A DNA stretch of 64,000 bases from Actinomycetota bacterium (GTDB lineage Bacteria; Actinomycetota; Geothermincolia; Geothermincolales; RBG-13-55-18): assembly GCA_028697145.1 (NCBI GenBank), contig JAQVFR010000009.1:1-64000 (forward strand), written 5' to 3'. The notes under the pieces are model-generated. The model was not told where the DNA came from, ran no database searches, and saw nothing but the letters and a program-made list of their open reading frames with translations. Positions 52,277 to 61,451 of the stretch are shown in pieces. Each line of letters starts with the position of its first letter. Position 1 is the first letter of the stretch. A program made the position numbers and the translations under genes.

Positions 52277-53593
52277 TCACGCTTCCCCGCCGGCCGCATG
52301 CGGCCAGAAGCGCGCCATCATATCCAGGGCTAGGGCCGGCCAGCAGAAGTCGGCTATCCTCCTGCCTTCACCGCTCCGGGAATCGTAGTATTCGTGGAAG
52401 CCCTCACGCAGGACCATGCGCACCACCCTCGCGGTCATCTCCCGCGCCTCCTTCTCGTAGCCGTATTCCCCGAGCCCGATGGCGAGCATCCAACAGAAGT
52501 TGATCCACACGCAGTGCCCCGACCAGAGGCGGCGGTCCACCCATTCTCCCTCCCCCCGCAACTCGCTCTCCGGGTTAAAGGGCACGGGGTACTCGGTCCA
52601 GAACTCGTCCGCGTTCAGCAGGTGTTCCTCTATCACCCTCTCCGCCCTCGCGCCGCTGCAAAGCCCGCCGAACAGCGGCATGAGCGAGTCCGCGGTCTTG
52701 CGCCGGGCCAGCCGCGGTCGTTTTATCCCGAAGCGGGGGAAGTAACACCCCTCCCTTTCATCCCAGCACAGCTCGTCCATGGCGTCCATCATCGCGCTCG
52801 CCCTCCTCGCGTACCTGTCCTGCTCCTCTCCTTTGCCGAGCTCCCCCGCCAGGTAGGACATGCTGCGGCAGGCGCGGATGGTAAGGCAGTTCATGGTGAG
52901 CTCTTCGCACGCGAAGCGGTCGGCCGCGGCCAGCTTCGCGGCGTCCCATCCCTTGAGCAGGTTGAAGGCGAAAAGGGCGGTGGGGTAGAGATGCGACCTC
53001 AGCGCGTTCCTCCAGCCGCTGCGGTCGAGCCCCATGGCGCTGAAGAACTGGGGGGACATGTCGGTGCCGGATTCCCAGGGGTGGAAGATGGTGACCAGGC
53101 CGTCGCCGTGCGCGTTTCTTTCCTCGAGGAGGAAGTCCAGGCTGCGGCGCATGCCGTCCCACGACCTCAGCAACCACGCTTCGTTCCGGGTACGCCTGAA
53201 TACCATCTCGGCCGCGAAATGATAGCTGGGCGGATCCACCATGTAGGACGCGCCGTTGCGGTCGAAGCCCAGGCGCACCAGCAGGGTGAGCATCTTGCGT
53301 AAGCGCGGTCGGGAGGCATGATGGGGAAGCAGCGTCTCGTGGGGAAGGTGACCGTGCTTGCCCTCCTGGCGGAACAGGGTCTCCAGCTCCCGCTCCGCCT
53401 TGACCGCGTCCAGGTGGGTCATGGCCGCGGCATGAAAACCGCTGTCCCAGCCGAAGAGCGAGGGATAATGGTCATGGGAGGGCATGTGGTAATAGACGTC
53501 GCCCCGGTCCACCTCGTTCAACGCAAAGACTCGCCGGGCTTCGCTTGCCAGCTCCTTCCAGTCTTCACCCGTTAGGGGGGCGGGATCGTTCAA
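52277..53593 (-). CDS. (alpha/alpha)6-barrel glycoside hydrolase (GH63/GH37-like)
   Basis: 438 residues. WDSGFHAAAMTHLD, then an HPWESGTDMSP segment and WSGHCVWINFCWM resemble the active-site walls of GH63/mannosylglycerate hydrolases and trehalases. Acidic catalytic residues are likely the Asp in WDSG and Glu in WESG, by analogy. TTG start (53593) overlaps the stop of the upstream Cys-rich gene as TTGA, so the two are coupled. Substrate possibly a compatible-solute glycoside; inference. Confidence 0.7.
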   Translation of the reverse strand: MNDPAPLTGEDWKELASEARRVFALNEVDRGDVYYHMPSHDHYPSLFGWDSGFHAAAMTHLDAVKAERELETLFRQEGKHGHLPHETLLPHHASRPRLRKMLTLLVRLGFDRNGASYMVDPPSYHFAAEMVFRRTRNEAWLLRSWDGMRRSLDFLLEERNAHGDGLVTIFHPWESGTDMSPQFFSAMGLDRSGWRNALRSHLYPTALFAFNLLKGWDAAKLAAADRFACEELTMNCLTIRACRSMSYLAGELGKGEEQDRYARRASAMMDAMDELCWDEREGCYFPRFGIKRPRLARRKTADSLMPLFGGLCSGARAERVIEEHLLNADEFWTEYPVPFNPESELRGEGEWVDRRLWSGHCVWINFCWMLAIGLGEYGYEKEAREMTARVVRMVLREGFHEYYDSRSGEGRRIADFCWPALALDMMARFWPHAAGGEA

Positions 53594-53817
53594 GGCTCCG
53601 GGGGGTTGAGATAGGCGGGGACCCCGTACACTTTTTCGTATGCCCTGCACCACGGGCACACCTTGAGTTTTGATTCCAGCCTCACCACCCGGTTGAAGAA
53701 GCCCTTGCCCTTTTCCCTGCCGACCCTGCAGGCCGTGCACTTGCTCCTGCAGAACTCCGCTCTCTGCAGGGTCTTCTCGTCGAACTGCCCGGTTGCCGCC
53801 GCGTCGTTCTCCGCCAT
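53590..53817 (-). CDS. Small Cys-rich protein, putative metal binder
   Basis: 75 residues. CRSKCTAC and CPWCRAYEKVYG give two cysteine pairs, a probable single zinc or Fe-S site. GAAAGGGGCAGAG precedes the ATG. The stop overlaps the next start as TTGA. I recall similar small proteins in deltaproteobacteria and actinobacteria without a function. Coupling implies use together with the glycosidase. Confidence 0.65.
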   Translation of the reverse strand: MAENDAAATGQFDEKTLQRAEFCRSKCTACRVGREKGKGFFNRVVRLESKLKVCPWCRAYEKVYGVPAYLNPPEP

Positions 53818-54036
53818 CTCTGCCCCTTTCTCGTCCACCGTCTGGCACAACCTCGCGAAAGCCTGCATACCCGCGACACACAGGCGGCCGCCGGAACCCC
53901 CGTGGATTTTCAGGCTCTTTCCTGGGGAAGGCTACCTGAATATTACCCCGGGAAGGCGGGCGTGGAAAGGACCCGGTCCCGGTTTGGCCGCATCGCCGCC
54001 GGGTTTCTCCGGCTCCTGCGTCCTTTCGCCACGGGC

Positions 54037-55065
54037 CTATCCCCTGACTCTCACCAGCAAGACGCCGGGCTCGGGCGTCTCCCAGTCGAAATCGGCCCCT
54101 TCTCCTCCGCTGACGGCGGCGACCATGCCCGCCACCATGGGCGCGTTGAAGGGATTGCGCACGGCCACGCCGGCCTCCAGTTCCTCGCGTGAGGGGTTGT
54201 CGGAATCAGGTATCCCGAAACCACGCACCTTCATGAAAGAGAGGTTCCCGAGGTAAGAGGGGTGGCTGCCGATAAGCTTGCGGTAAGTCTCGAACGAAAA
54301 CCTGGAGACCATGAAAGGTATTTCCTCGCCCAGTTCCCTCTCCAGCTCGCGCAGTATGGTATTCAGGCCCTCCACGTCTATATATATTATCCATTCTCCC
54401 GTGGTCTCATCCATGATCTTGCCCTGCGCGACGTCCCAGTGGAAGTTGCCTACCCCCAGAGGGACGCCGCAGGTTCCGCAGCGGTCGAAACCGGCCCGGG
54501 CCGGCGCCTCGGGGGTTCTCTCCAGCTCCAGGCGCTCCTCTTTCGGCAGGTTGTCATCGACGTATAGCTCCAGATACCACACGTCACCTATCTGCCCGTA
54601 CACGGGCCGGCACCTTTTCCCCTCCAGGCTCTCGAATGCCCCGCACACGTCGCCGACGAACAGGACGGGGTGGTAAACGGAGCTGACCCGGCCGACGAAC
54701 CTGATGCCGGGTTTATAGCTCAGCAACCGCGCTTTGGCCAGCCCGATCATCGCCGCCTGGCGGATCATGATCAGATATCCCAGTCTGCGGAAAGGCCTGA
54801 GGCGGGCGATGGCCCCCGTGATGCCGGATACCACGTCGTCCACGTAGAGCTTTGCATCCCGCCGCTTGGCGTCGATGATGATGTGATCGATGGGCACTCC
54901 CAGGGTTTCGCCGATGTGGTCGAGGGCGCCCGCGAAGACCTCCCTTTCCACCAGGATGCCCCTGGACCCGCCGAGGCGGCTTTCCAGGATCCCGTCATCC
55001 CGCCAGCGATGCATGAAAGCGATGCGCTTGGGCACCCCGCAAGCCCCGCATCTCGTCAGAGACAA
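54037..55065 (-). CDS. Tandem CxxC/V4R-like protein, paralogue B
   Basis: 342 residues, homologous to the 365-residue protein at 18564. Both halves begin CGxCGVP (near residues 6-9 and again about 200), then HRW or FHW and an acidic-Gly turn, then a helical stretch (ETLGVPIDH; ERELGEEIP), and end NPFN plus a beta strand. First-half CxxC is kept; NP(Y/F)N is lost in the first unit of this copy (VYHPVLF). TTG at 55065 is preferred (AGGGGGTG upstream); a GTG at 55074 overlaps that site. Cytoplasmic, unknown role. Confidence 0.65.
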   Translation of the reverse strand: MSLTRCGACGVPKRIAFMHRWRDDGILESRLGGSRGILVEREVFAGALDHIGETLGVPIDHIIIDAKRRDAKLYVDDVVSGITGAIARLRPFRRLGYLIMIRQAAMIGLAKARLLSYKPGIRFVGRVSSVYHPVLFVGDVCGAFESLEGKRCRPVYGQIGDVWYLELYVDDNLPKEERLELERTPEAPARAGFDRCGTCGVPLGVGNFHWDVAQGKIMDETTGEWIIYIDVEGLNTILRELERELGEEIPFMVSRFSFETYRKLIGSHPSYLGNLSFMKVRGFGIPDSDNPSREELEAGVAVRNPFNAPMVAGMVAAVSGGEGADFDWETPEPGVLLVRVRG

Positions 55066-55158
55066 GTCGTTCACCCCCTAAGCAGATCAACCCTAAATAT
55101 ACCAATAGGATAGCACGGCCTCGTATGGAACAAAAACGCTGCGGCCGGAACGGTGGAG

Positions 55159-55553
55159 AAAAAAGGAGAGGGAGCCAGCCTGTAAGCCGGATCCTGTACC
55201 CGGACTGAACCGGGCGGTGGTCATCCATCTGGGACCGCCGTTACCGGCGGCCTCGAGCGGCCCACCCGAGCCTCGAGCGCTGCGGGCCACAGCATCGGCT
55301 CCTATTTGGCCTTGCTCCGGGAGGGGTTTACCTAGCCGGCCTGTCACCAGAACCGCTGGTGGGCTCTTACCCCACCTTTTCACCCTTGCCTGCCGGCACC
55401 GCATGCGCAGCACCGGCGGGCGGTTTCCCTTTCTGTGGCACTTTCCGTCGGGTCACCCCGCCTGGGCGTTACCCAGCTCCCTGCCCTGTGGAGTCCGGAC
55501 TTTCCTCGAGAGCGGCTGCCGCCGCGCCCGCGACCACCCGGCTGACTCCCTCC
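55159..55553 (-). ncRNA. rnpB: RNase P RNA, A-type
   Basis: The catalytic RNA of RNase P, which trims tRNA 5' ends. P1 pairs GGGAGTCAGCC at the 5' end with GGCTGGCTCCC at the 3' end. Conserved blocks on the minus strand: GAGGAAAGTCCGGACTCC, ACAGGGCAGGG, TGGGTAACGCCCAGG, GAAACCGCCCG, and TAAGAGCCCACC with GACAGGCCGGCTAGG. About 390 nt. A TATAAT box (55560-55565) fits a start near 55553, and T6 follows P1 near 55159-55164. Apparent reading frames here are not genes. Confidence 0.95.
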
Positions 55554-55584
55554 TCTTTGATTATAACCCACGGGTGTAAGCCAT

Positions 55585-55878
55585 CTACTCACCCGAGAGC
55601 TTTTCCATCTCCTTGTGGGTGAGAAAATCGCCGGCCTCTATCTCCTTGCGTGCTTCCTTGCGCCTGGCGATGAGCTCAGGGTGGTTGGCCAGGATAAAAT
55701 CCTCGAGGTCCTCTTCCGAGAACGGAATGAGCATGGCCCTGGGCCTGCCGTGCCAGGTTACGATGATCCACTTGTCCTCCTCGGCGACGTCGCGCACCAC
55801 GGCAGACATCTGCCCCTTCATCTCCTTCACTCCCATAAAGCCTATGGATGAGGGAGGCTCCATGGCCTCTATCTTCAT
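55585..55878 (-). CDS. Phd/YefM-like antitoxin domain protein, orphan
   Basis: 97 residues. Pattern of the Phd/YefM fold: an N-terminal GVKEMKGQMSAVVRDVAEED beta-alpha part and WIIVTWHGRPRAMLIPFSEED, followed by a helical C-terminus that would bind a toxin. No toxin gene is adjacent; rnpB lies 32 bp downstream on the same strand. ATG at 55878 lacks a ribosome site, so the true start is uncertain. It may be an orphan regulator. Confidence 0.65.
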   Translation of the reverse strand: MKIEAMEPPSSIGFMGVKEMKGQMSAVVRDVAEEDKWIIVTWHGRPRAMLIPFSEEDLEDFILANHPELIARRKEARKEIEAGDFLTHKEMEKLSGE

Positions 55879-56038
55879 GTGGCCCGCCGATGCCTTAGTC
55901 TTTGCGCTGCCAATGCCTCTCGCTGGTGGATAATATGAGGCGATTATCAGTCGTTGCTTTTCTTGACCGTCAGCGCTTCATTACAATATCGCGCATCCGC
56001 CATGCCCTTCCTTGCCCGGCGTCGCGGGCATATCCCGC

Positions 56039-56479
56039 TTATCTTCGATGGAGCGAGGCTATAGCCGGCACCCTGTTGAACACCAAGATGCCTAAGGGCA
56101 GAGTTATGAGCGCTACGCACAGAAACCAGCCTAGAAATATCGCCGCCAAACTGAAGGCGAGCCCGAAAGGGTAGTATATGACCCTGACCCAGAGCGGGAA
56201 CTGCTCCGCGTTCTCCAGCTTTGCCGTGTAGCCGGATTCGTCGGTTATCACCCGCATGTTCCTCTCCCGCGCCTTCAGAGAAATCGCCCCCGGGACTTTA
56301 TTCAGCATGACCACGCCCAAGGGGGCGAAGACAACGGTAGCGTACATGACCCAGGAGAGCAGCGCCCAGAAGAGCCCGAACCACCAGCCGATGAAACAGA
56401 AATACAGGGCTCTTATAATGAGCCCATGGGTCTTCACCTTGATCACAATGGGCTGTGGTGTCTGGGTTTGCTGCACCAT
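56039..56479 (-). CDS. YccF-domain inner membrane protein
   Basis: 146 residues. Two YccF repeats: LYFCFIGWWFGLFWALLSWV ending LGVVMLNKVPG, and FLGWFLCVALITLPLGILVF ending NRVPA. Four short TMs are expected. Function unknown; widespread. GGAGGTGAGTGATT precedes the ATG at 56479; an upstream GTG overlaps that site. Confidence 0.88.
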   Translation of the reverse strand: MVQQTQTPQPIVIKVKTHGLIIRALYFCFIGWWFGLFWALLSWVMYATVVFAPLGVVMLNKVPGAISLKARERNMRVITDESGYTAKLENAEQFPLWVRVIYYPFGLAFSLAAIFLGWFLCVALITLPLGILVFNRVPAIASLHRR

Positions 56480-56573
56480 AATCACTCACCTCCGTAAATA
56501 TACCTAATCTAAAGGGTTTGGCGATGATGCAAGGTTGTTCCTGACGAGCTGATGTCAATAGACCCGGTTACGA

Positions 56574-57530
56574 TTACGACAGCGACGAGAGCAGGTCCGG
56601 AAAGCCGCAGCGGGCGAGCAGCTCCTGCACCGTGCCGTTGAGCATGGCCTCCTCCGCCTCCCGGCCCAGTGCGAAGAACTTCAGGTCGTCCAGGAGGGCG
56701 GGGTGATACCCGAACCCCACGGGGAAATCGGTGCCGTACATGATGCGCCGGGGGAAATCCTCGAAGAGGCGGAAGAAATCGCCGTAGTTCTCCTTGACGT
56801 CGTCCACCTCGAGGCTGGTGGCCATGGGCGGCACGTCGTCGCTCACGCTCACGATGTCCTCGTAGAGGCGCATGCAGGATATGGAGTTGGTCATGTCCAG
56901 CCAGAAGTTGGGGTATTCGGAGAGCAGGCGGTGCGCGAGCTCGAAGCGCGGGAAAAGGGCGTGCACCGCGACCAACTGCATATCGGGGTAATCGCGGATG
57001 ACCGCCTCCATCTCCTCCAGGTCCATGTACATGCCGTAGAAGACGTCGAACCCCGTGTGCACCAGGAGCGGCCTGCGGTGCTCGTTGAGCACCTCGAACA
57101 TGGGGCGCATCTCCGGTCCGAAGGCCGGGAAGCGCTGCGCGAAGGGATGGAGTTTCATGCCGACGAAGCCGTACTCCTCGATGCAGCGGCGGGTCTCCGC
57201 CTCCTTGTCCGGCGTCTCTATGTGCACGGAGCCGAAGGGTATGGCCTCCGGGATACCGGCACAGATGTCGCGGTTGAAGCGGTTGAGGTCCGCCGTCTCC
57301 TCCTCCCAGAGGGGAAAGACGAGGTTGAAGAAATACGGTATCTCGGAGTCGCGGAGATTGCGCAGAATGTCCTCGGCGGTGATGTCCTCGCCGATGGGAA
57401 AGCCGGGGGTGAACTTCTTCACCCAGCGCACCAGGCCGGCCATGCGCCGCGGCGGCATGATGTGCACGTGGGGATCGACCCAGGTTATGCCGTCATCGAT
57501 GCTGCGCGTCCTGCCGCTCTCCCACCTCAT
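56574..57530 (-). CDS. Amidohydrolase-family metal-dependent hydrolase
   Basis: 318 residues. TIM-barrel of the Amidohydrolase_2 group: DPHVHIMPP (metal HxH), GMKLHPFAQ (lysine-like position and His), LLVHTG, VAVHALFP and MYGTDFPVG (final Asp). The group includes decarboxylases and lactonases; substrate unknown. GGAGAGAGGCC precedes the ATG. Divergent from the lipoprotein gene at 57721. Confidence 0.85.
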   Translation of the reverse strand: MRWESGRTRSIDDGITWVDPHVHIMPPRRMAGLVRWVKKFTPGFPIGEDITAEDILRNLRDSEIPYFFNLVFPLWEEETADLNRFNRDICAGIPEAIPFGSVHIETPDKEAETRRCIEEYGFVGMKLHPFAQRFPAFGPEMRPMFEVLNEHRRPLLVHTGFDVFYGMYMDLEEMEAVIRDYPDMQLVAVHALFPRFELAHRLLSEYPNFWLDMTNSISCMRLYEDIVSVSDDVPPMATSLEVDDVKENYGDFFRLFEDFPRRIMYGTDFPVGFGYHPALLDDLKFFALGREAEEAMLNGTVQELLARCGFPDLLSSLS

Positions 57531-57720
57531 GGCCTCTCTCCTTCCCTGCCGTCCCGCGAGTACGTGCCGTCTCCTCCAAGATTATATATCAAGAGGAAAT
57601 CGCACCGGGCGGCACCGCCACGCGGCGCACCGCTTCCGGCTGGTGCAAGCGGGCGCGGGGCTCTGTTAGGATAAACGGGATATGTGTGGTGGATGAAGGC
57701 GGGAAGGAGATGACCTTCGC

Positions 57721-58908
57721 ATGCGCAGGCTCGTGATGTCCCTGGCCATGTTGCTGGCAGCCCTGCTCCTGCCCAGCGGATGTGGAGGCGACGGCCTCGA
57801 GAGGGAAGTGGCGCAGCTCCTCGCGCGCCGCAGCGGGGAGATAGATTCTGTCGCTTACGCCTGCATCACCGAGGACGCGGGACTTATCTACCGCGAGGTT
57901 TTCGAGCTGCGCTTCCCCGACGAATACAGGTACAGCTTCTACGAACTCGGGGGCGGTCAGGGGCGGCTGGTAAATCATGCCACACAGAAGGGAAGCGACG
58001 TCTACCGCGCCCGCATCATGCGGGCCGGCGGGGGCGGGACGGACTCCCTGCGGGTGGAGAGCCTGTCGCACGTTCCACCCATACGCTGTACCGGCGCTTA
58101 CATGTCTCTATATCACCTCGTCGGCAACGTCGATTATTTCCAATCCGTTATCTCCCTGCTCGAGGGGGGCGAGCTGCGGGTCACGGGCACGGAGGACCTG
58201 GAGGGTACCGCCACCTACCGCCTGGAGTCCGCGAGCGGGCTCACGCCGGGCATGCGCATCTGGCTCGACGCGGAGACGGGGCTCCCCGTGAGGAAAGAGC
58301 TCGACTTGAGCGAGGGGCGGGTGGTCGTCTTCCGCTACGAGGACGTGGTGGAGAACGCGGATTACGGGGAGGCATCCTTCCCGCCGGACATCACTTCTAT
58401 GTTCGGCGGATTGGCGGCCGAGGCGGAGCCTGCGCAGAGAGACGGTGCGTGCCGCCACATCGATATCGGGAGCGCCCTGGCGGAGGCCGGGTTCCAGCCC
58501 CTGCTGCCGAGACTGGACGGTTTTGAGCTCGCCGGCGCCTTCGTGCGCGAACCAGCCGCGTCAAACCTGTCGGCGTCGGAGGAGTCCGCCCGCTTCCCCG
58601 CGGGCTTCCGCGAACTCTACCTGGTGCTGCGCGACGGCTCGCGCCAGGTAGAGATCCGCCAGAGTCCCTACGATCCGGAGTTCTCTTACTACACCACCGG
58701 ACTGGGGTCTCTCGCAGGCGCCTACCTCACGCACCGGGAGGTCTTAGGGGAGGAAGCCGGTGGCGCCGCGTACACCGCGGCCCTGGACTGCCAGGAGATG
58801 CGCCTCACCCTCGACGATGTCGAGATCATGGTCACCGGCGACCTCTCGCGCGAGGAATTCGAAGCGCTGGCCGTGCAGCTGCGGGAGATGTCTTTGTCTT
58901 CGCCCTGA
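57721..58908 (+). CDS. LolA-like lipoprotein with C-terminal DUF4367-like part
   Basis: 395 residues. Lipobox PSGC (Cys near residue 21). Mature part: a half-barrel typical of LolA/LppX/RseB-like proteins (FELRFPDEYRYSFYELGG, then YRLESASGL) to about residue 220. A second domain from about 240 has repeated beta strands, with VEIRQSPYD and DVEIMVTGDLSREEF as in DUF4367. Likely a lipid or peptidoglycan surface sensor; unproved. AAGGAGATGACCTTCGC precedes the ATG. Confidence 0.75.
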   Translation: MRRLVMSLAMLLAALLLPSGCGGDGLEREVAQLLARRSGEIDSVAYACITEDAGLIYREVFELRFPDEYRYSFYELGGGQGRLVNHATQKGSDVYRARIMRAGGGGTDSLRVESLSHVPPIRCTGAYMSLYHLVGNVDYFQSVISLLEGGELRVTGTEDLEGTATYRLESASGLTPGMRIWLDAETGLPVRKELDLSEGRVVVFRYEDVVENADYGEASFPPDITSMFGGLAAEAEPAQRDGACRHIDIGSALAEAGFQPLLPRLDGFELAGAFVREPAASNLSASEESARFPAGFRELYLVLRDGSRQVEIRQSPYDPEFSYYTTGLGSLAGAYLTHREVLGEEAGGAAYTAALDCQEMRLTLDDVEIMVTGDLSREEFEALAVQLREMSLSSP

Positions 58909-58920
58909 GCCGTCCCCGCC

Positions 58921-59841
58921 TCAGCGGCTGGGCTCGATGACGCGCAGGGACCAACCCAGCGGCGTGTGGTAGGGTGGCTTCCCCGCCAGCGCCGCGTCCA
59001 CCGCTACGGCTGCTTCGTAGGAGAAGGCGTCGAGCATGCGCTCCCCGGCCTCGGGCGATGCGCCGCAGGGCTCGCCGATATAGGTGGAGGGCTGTTTCTC
59101 CGTCACCCAGGAGAGCATGAGACCGGCGTGGCTCAAGTCCTTTCCCAGTTCCTCCGCGCCAAGAAAGCTCAGCAAGCGGCCAATGGTCCCCATGACGAGG
59201 CTGGGCCAGCGGCGCGGGTTGATGGAAACGCGCGGCAGATCCCTCCATTGCGGGCGCACCTCCGCAGGGAAGGTCCTCAGCATGAGGGAGGTCTCGTTGA
59301 GCCCCGCGTGGCTGTCCTCGTCGTCGCCGCACGCGCCCCTGCCGGCGCCAAGGCGCGCGAGCAGCTCCGGGTCCAGCTCCACCATGCGGCGGAAGAAGGA
59401 CAGGAAGGGGGCGATGATCTGAAAGCCGTCCTTTTCGTAAAGCCTCTTCACCGCCTTGGCCGTGGCTATCTGGTGGCGCGGTCCGCCGTGGTTGTCCGTG
59501 ACCAGCAGGTAGCGGAACCCGCGTGCGGCGAGGAAGGAGGCGTTGGCGCGCAGGACGAGGTTTATGGCACGGCTGTCCACCTCGATCGATCCGGGGATGG
59601 TGTCGCTCCCGACGTAGTAAGGGGGGAAGAGCACGTAGTCCAGTTCGGGGTGGCGTTCCCCTATCTTCTCCAGGGCACGGTCCCTGATCTCCTCGGCGAT
59701 CCACACGTCGGTGCCCAGGGGGAGGTGGGGGCCGTGCACCTCCAGCGGGCTCAAGGCCATGACGAAGAGGGTCTTGCCCCGGTCGAGGGCGTCCACTTCC
59801 GGGCTCGTCATCTCCGCCAGAAGCAATCTTTTTCCAGCCAT
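58921..59841 (-). CDS. Creatininase-family amidohydrolase
   Basis: 306 residues. Metal ligands E34, H36 and D45 (PLEVHGPHLPLGTD), H118 (DNHGG) and E183 (HAGLNETS) match the creatininase fold. Substrates in the family include creatinine, formamidopyrimidines and MftE-type peptides; no mycofactocin gene is near, so the role is open. The -10 box TATAAT (59848-59853) ends six bases before the ATG, with no ribosome site, so it is leaderless. Confidence 0.88.
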   Translation of the reverse strand: MAGKRLLLAEMTSPEVDALDRGKTLFVMALSPLEVHGPHLPLGTDVWIAEEIRDRALEKIGERHPELDYVLFPPYYVGSDTIPGSIEVDSRAINLVLRANASFLAARGFRYLLVTDNHGGPRHQIATAKAVKRLYEKDGFQIIAPFLSFFRRMVELDPELLARLGAGRGACGDDEDSHAGLNETSLMLRTFPAEVRPQWRDLPRVSINPRRWPSLVMGTIGRLLSFLGAEELGKDLSHAGLMLSWVTEKQPSTYIGEPCGASPEAGERMLDAFSYEAAVAVDAALAGKPPYHTPLGWSLRVIEPSR

Positions 59842-59847
59842 GGGGTG

Positions 59848-59853
59848 ATTATA
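59848..59853 (-). promoter_or_regulatory. -10 box of a leaderless creatininase mRNA
   Basis: Reads TATAAT on the minus strand, six bases from the start codon; TTGGAC lies 16 bp upstream. Confidence 0.45.
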
Positions 59854-59894
59854 CCATCCGGAAGCCCATGTCCAAGAGCGCGTATGCGTGCCAG

Positions 59895-59971
59895 GCCAGG
59901 CCTGGCTTCGCCAGGACTGGCGCTGGACACTGTTGCGCCCCCTTGCGGGGGTCGCAATCGCTTTCGCGATT
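59895..59971. repeat. Cluster of small palindromes
   Basis: Three back-to-back palindromic elements: GCCAGGCCTGGC (59895-59906, with a CCTGG-CTTCG-CCAGG hairpin overlapping), TTGCGCCCCC/GGGGGTCGCAA (59933-59957) and AATCGC-TTTC-GCGATT (59956-59971). They lie in the divergent control region of the creatininase and the CoA ligase. Confidence 0.6.
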
Positions 59972-60004
59972 CAGTCTGTCGTATGTGGTAGCGAATTCAG
60001 ATGA

Positions 60005-60010
60005 TATAAT
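60005..60010 (+). promoter_or_regulatory. -10 box of the CoA-ligase-like gene
   Basis: TATAAT overlaps the first in-frame ATG (60009), which therefore cannot be the start; the TTG at 60039 follows about 20 nt of leader. Confidence 0.45.
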
Positions 60011-60038
60011 GGCGCCGGGAAAAAAGGACGTGGTAGCA

Positions 60039-61451
60039 TTGCGTTTCGACTACGAGGAAATCGACGCCGTGATCAACGCCCGCTCCCTGGCCATCGTGGG
60101 GGCGTCGGCGAAGCCGGTCAAGTTCGGCTCCCTCTTCACCATGTCCCAGCTCACCTACGGATTCTCGGGGCCGGTGTACCTCGTCAATCCCGGCGAGGAC
60201 GAGATCATGGGGCAGAAGGTCTACCCCGACCTGGCCTCGCTGCCGGAGGTGCCCGAGCTCGTTTACCTCACCATCCCCGCCCACCGCTCCATGGACATCC
60301 TGCGCGAATGCGCGGGCCTGGGGGTCAAGGGCGTGATCATCATGGCCTCCGGCTTCCGGGAGATCGGCGAGGGCGGCGAGGCGCTGGAGAAGGAGGCGCT
60401 CGAGATCGCGCGCCGGGGCGGCTTCCGCATCGTGGGGCCGAACTGCTTCGGCATCTACAACCCGCGCAACCGCCTCGCGCTGCTGCCCGGCTACGACTTC
60501 TCCTACACGCCGGGCGACGTCGCCTTCATCTCCCAGAGCGGCGGCTTCTCGGTGCACGTGGGCCGCCAGTGCAAGAGCCTGGGAATCGACTTCTCGGCCA
60601 TCGTCAGCTTCGGCAACGGGGCGGACCTGGACGAGACCGATCTCATCCGTTATTTCACCGCCGATCCCCAGACCACCTGCATCGCCGGCTACCTGGAGGG
60701 TACCGCGGACGGGCGGCAGCTCATGCAGGCGCTCAAGGAAGCCGCCGCGTGCAAGACGGTGGTGCTGTGGAAGGTAGGAAAGAGCGAGTCGTCGGCGCGG
60801 GCGGTGGTGTCCCATACCGGTTCGCTTGCCGGATCCGCGGAGATATGGGAAGGCTTGCTGCGCCAGTGCGGCGTCATCGAGGTCTCGGGGGTGGACGAGA
60901 TGTGCGACGTCCTCCTGACCCTGAAGCACCTGGGGCGCAGCCCGGGCAGGCGCCTCATGCTCAGCGGGGGCGGCGGAGGCCTGGGGACCTATGCCGCCGA
61001 CCTGGCGGATGAAGCGGGCCTGGAGGTGCCTCCCCTCGCGGGAGAAAGCTTCTCCCGACTGCGCGAGATCCTGAACGCTCCCGGAGCGGCGGTAGGCAAT
61101 CCGTTGGACATAGGAGCGCCCCTCATACACCTCCCGGTCTTCGAGGCGGCCATGCGCGAGGCGGCCGCCAACGCCTCCACCGACATCCTGGTCTTCGACA
61201 TCGCCCTGAACTTCGCCTTCGGGCTGGGCGGCGAGGAGGGCTTGAACGCCGCCATGGACGTGCTCATCGCCGCCCGCCGCGATTACGGCAAGCCGGTGGC
61301 GGTGGTACTTTATTCCAGGGCGCTGGGCGGAGAGGACATCGCCTTCGAGGAGATGCAGCGCCGCCTGCAGGACCGCCTGCTCGCCGGCGGCGTCCTCGTC
61401 TATCCGTCCATGCCGCGCGCCATCCGCGCCCTCTCTCTCGCGAACTCCTGA
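60039..61451 (+). CDS. NDP-forming acyl-CoA ligase, alpha-type subunit
   Basis: 470 residues. CoA-binding Rossmann domain (GASxxxxKxG, residues 21-30), then the succinyl-CoA-ligase-like domains, with the phosphorylated-histidine loop SHTGSLAG (H259) intact. The C-terminal ATP-grasp half needed for a complete acetate/acyl-CoA ligase (ADP-forming) is missing here and no such gene follows. It may pair with a distant subunit or act as a protein-acetylation-type relative. TTG start at 60039 with AAGGA 10 bases upstream. Confidence 0.75.
   Translation: MRFDYEEIDAVINARSLAIVGASAKPVKFGSLFTMSQLTYGFSGPVYLVNPGEDEIMGQKVYPDLASLPEVPELVYLTIPAHRSMDILRECAGLGVKGVIIMASGFREIGEGGEALEKEALEIARRGGFRIVGPNCFGIYNPRNRLALLPGYDFSYTPGDVAFISQSGGFSVHVGRQCKSLGIDFSAIVSFGNGADLDETDLIRYFTADPQTTCIAGYLEGTADGRQLMQALKEAAACKTVVLWKVGKSESSARAVVSHTGSLAGSAEIWEGLLRQCGVIEVSGVDEMCDVLLTLKHLGRSPGRRLMLSGGGGGLGTYAADLADEAGLEVPPLAGESFSRLREILNAPGAAVGNPLDIGAPLIHLPVFEAAMREAAANASTDILVFDIALNFAFGLGGEEGLNAAMDVLIAARRDYGKPVAVVLYSRALGGEDIAFEEMQRRLQDRLLAGGVLVYPSMPRAIRALSLANS

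Noticed and set aside
55093..55622. Several short frames across 55.1-55.6 kb
   Set aside because: The region is RNase P RNA; the frames overlap its conserved helices.
58921..59841. Mycofactocin MftE
   Set aside because: No mftA-D genes nearby; only the general creatininase fold is supported.
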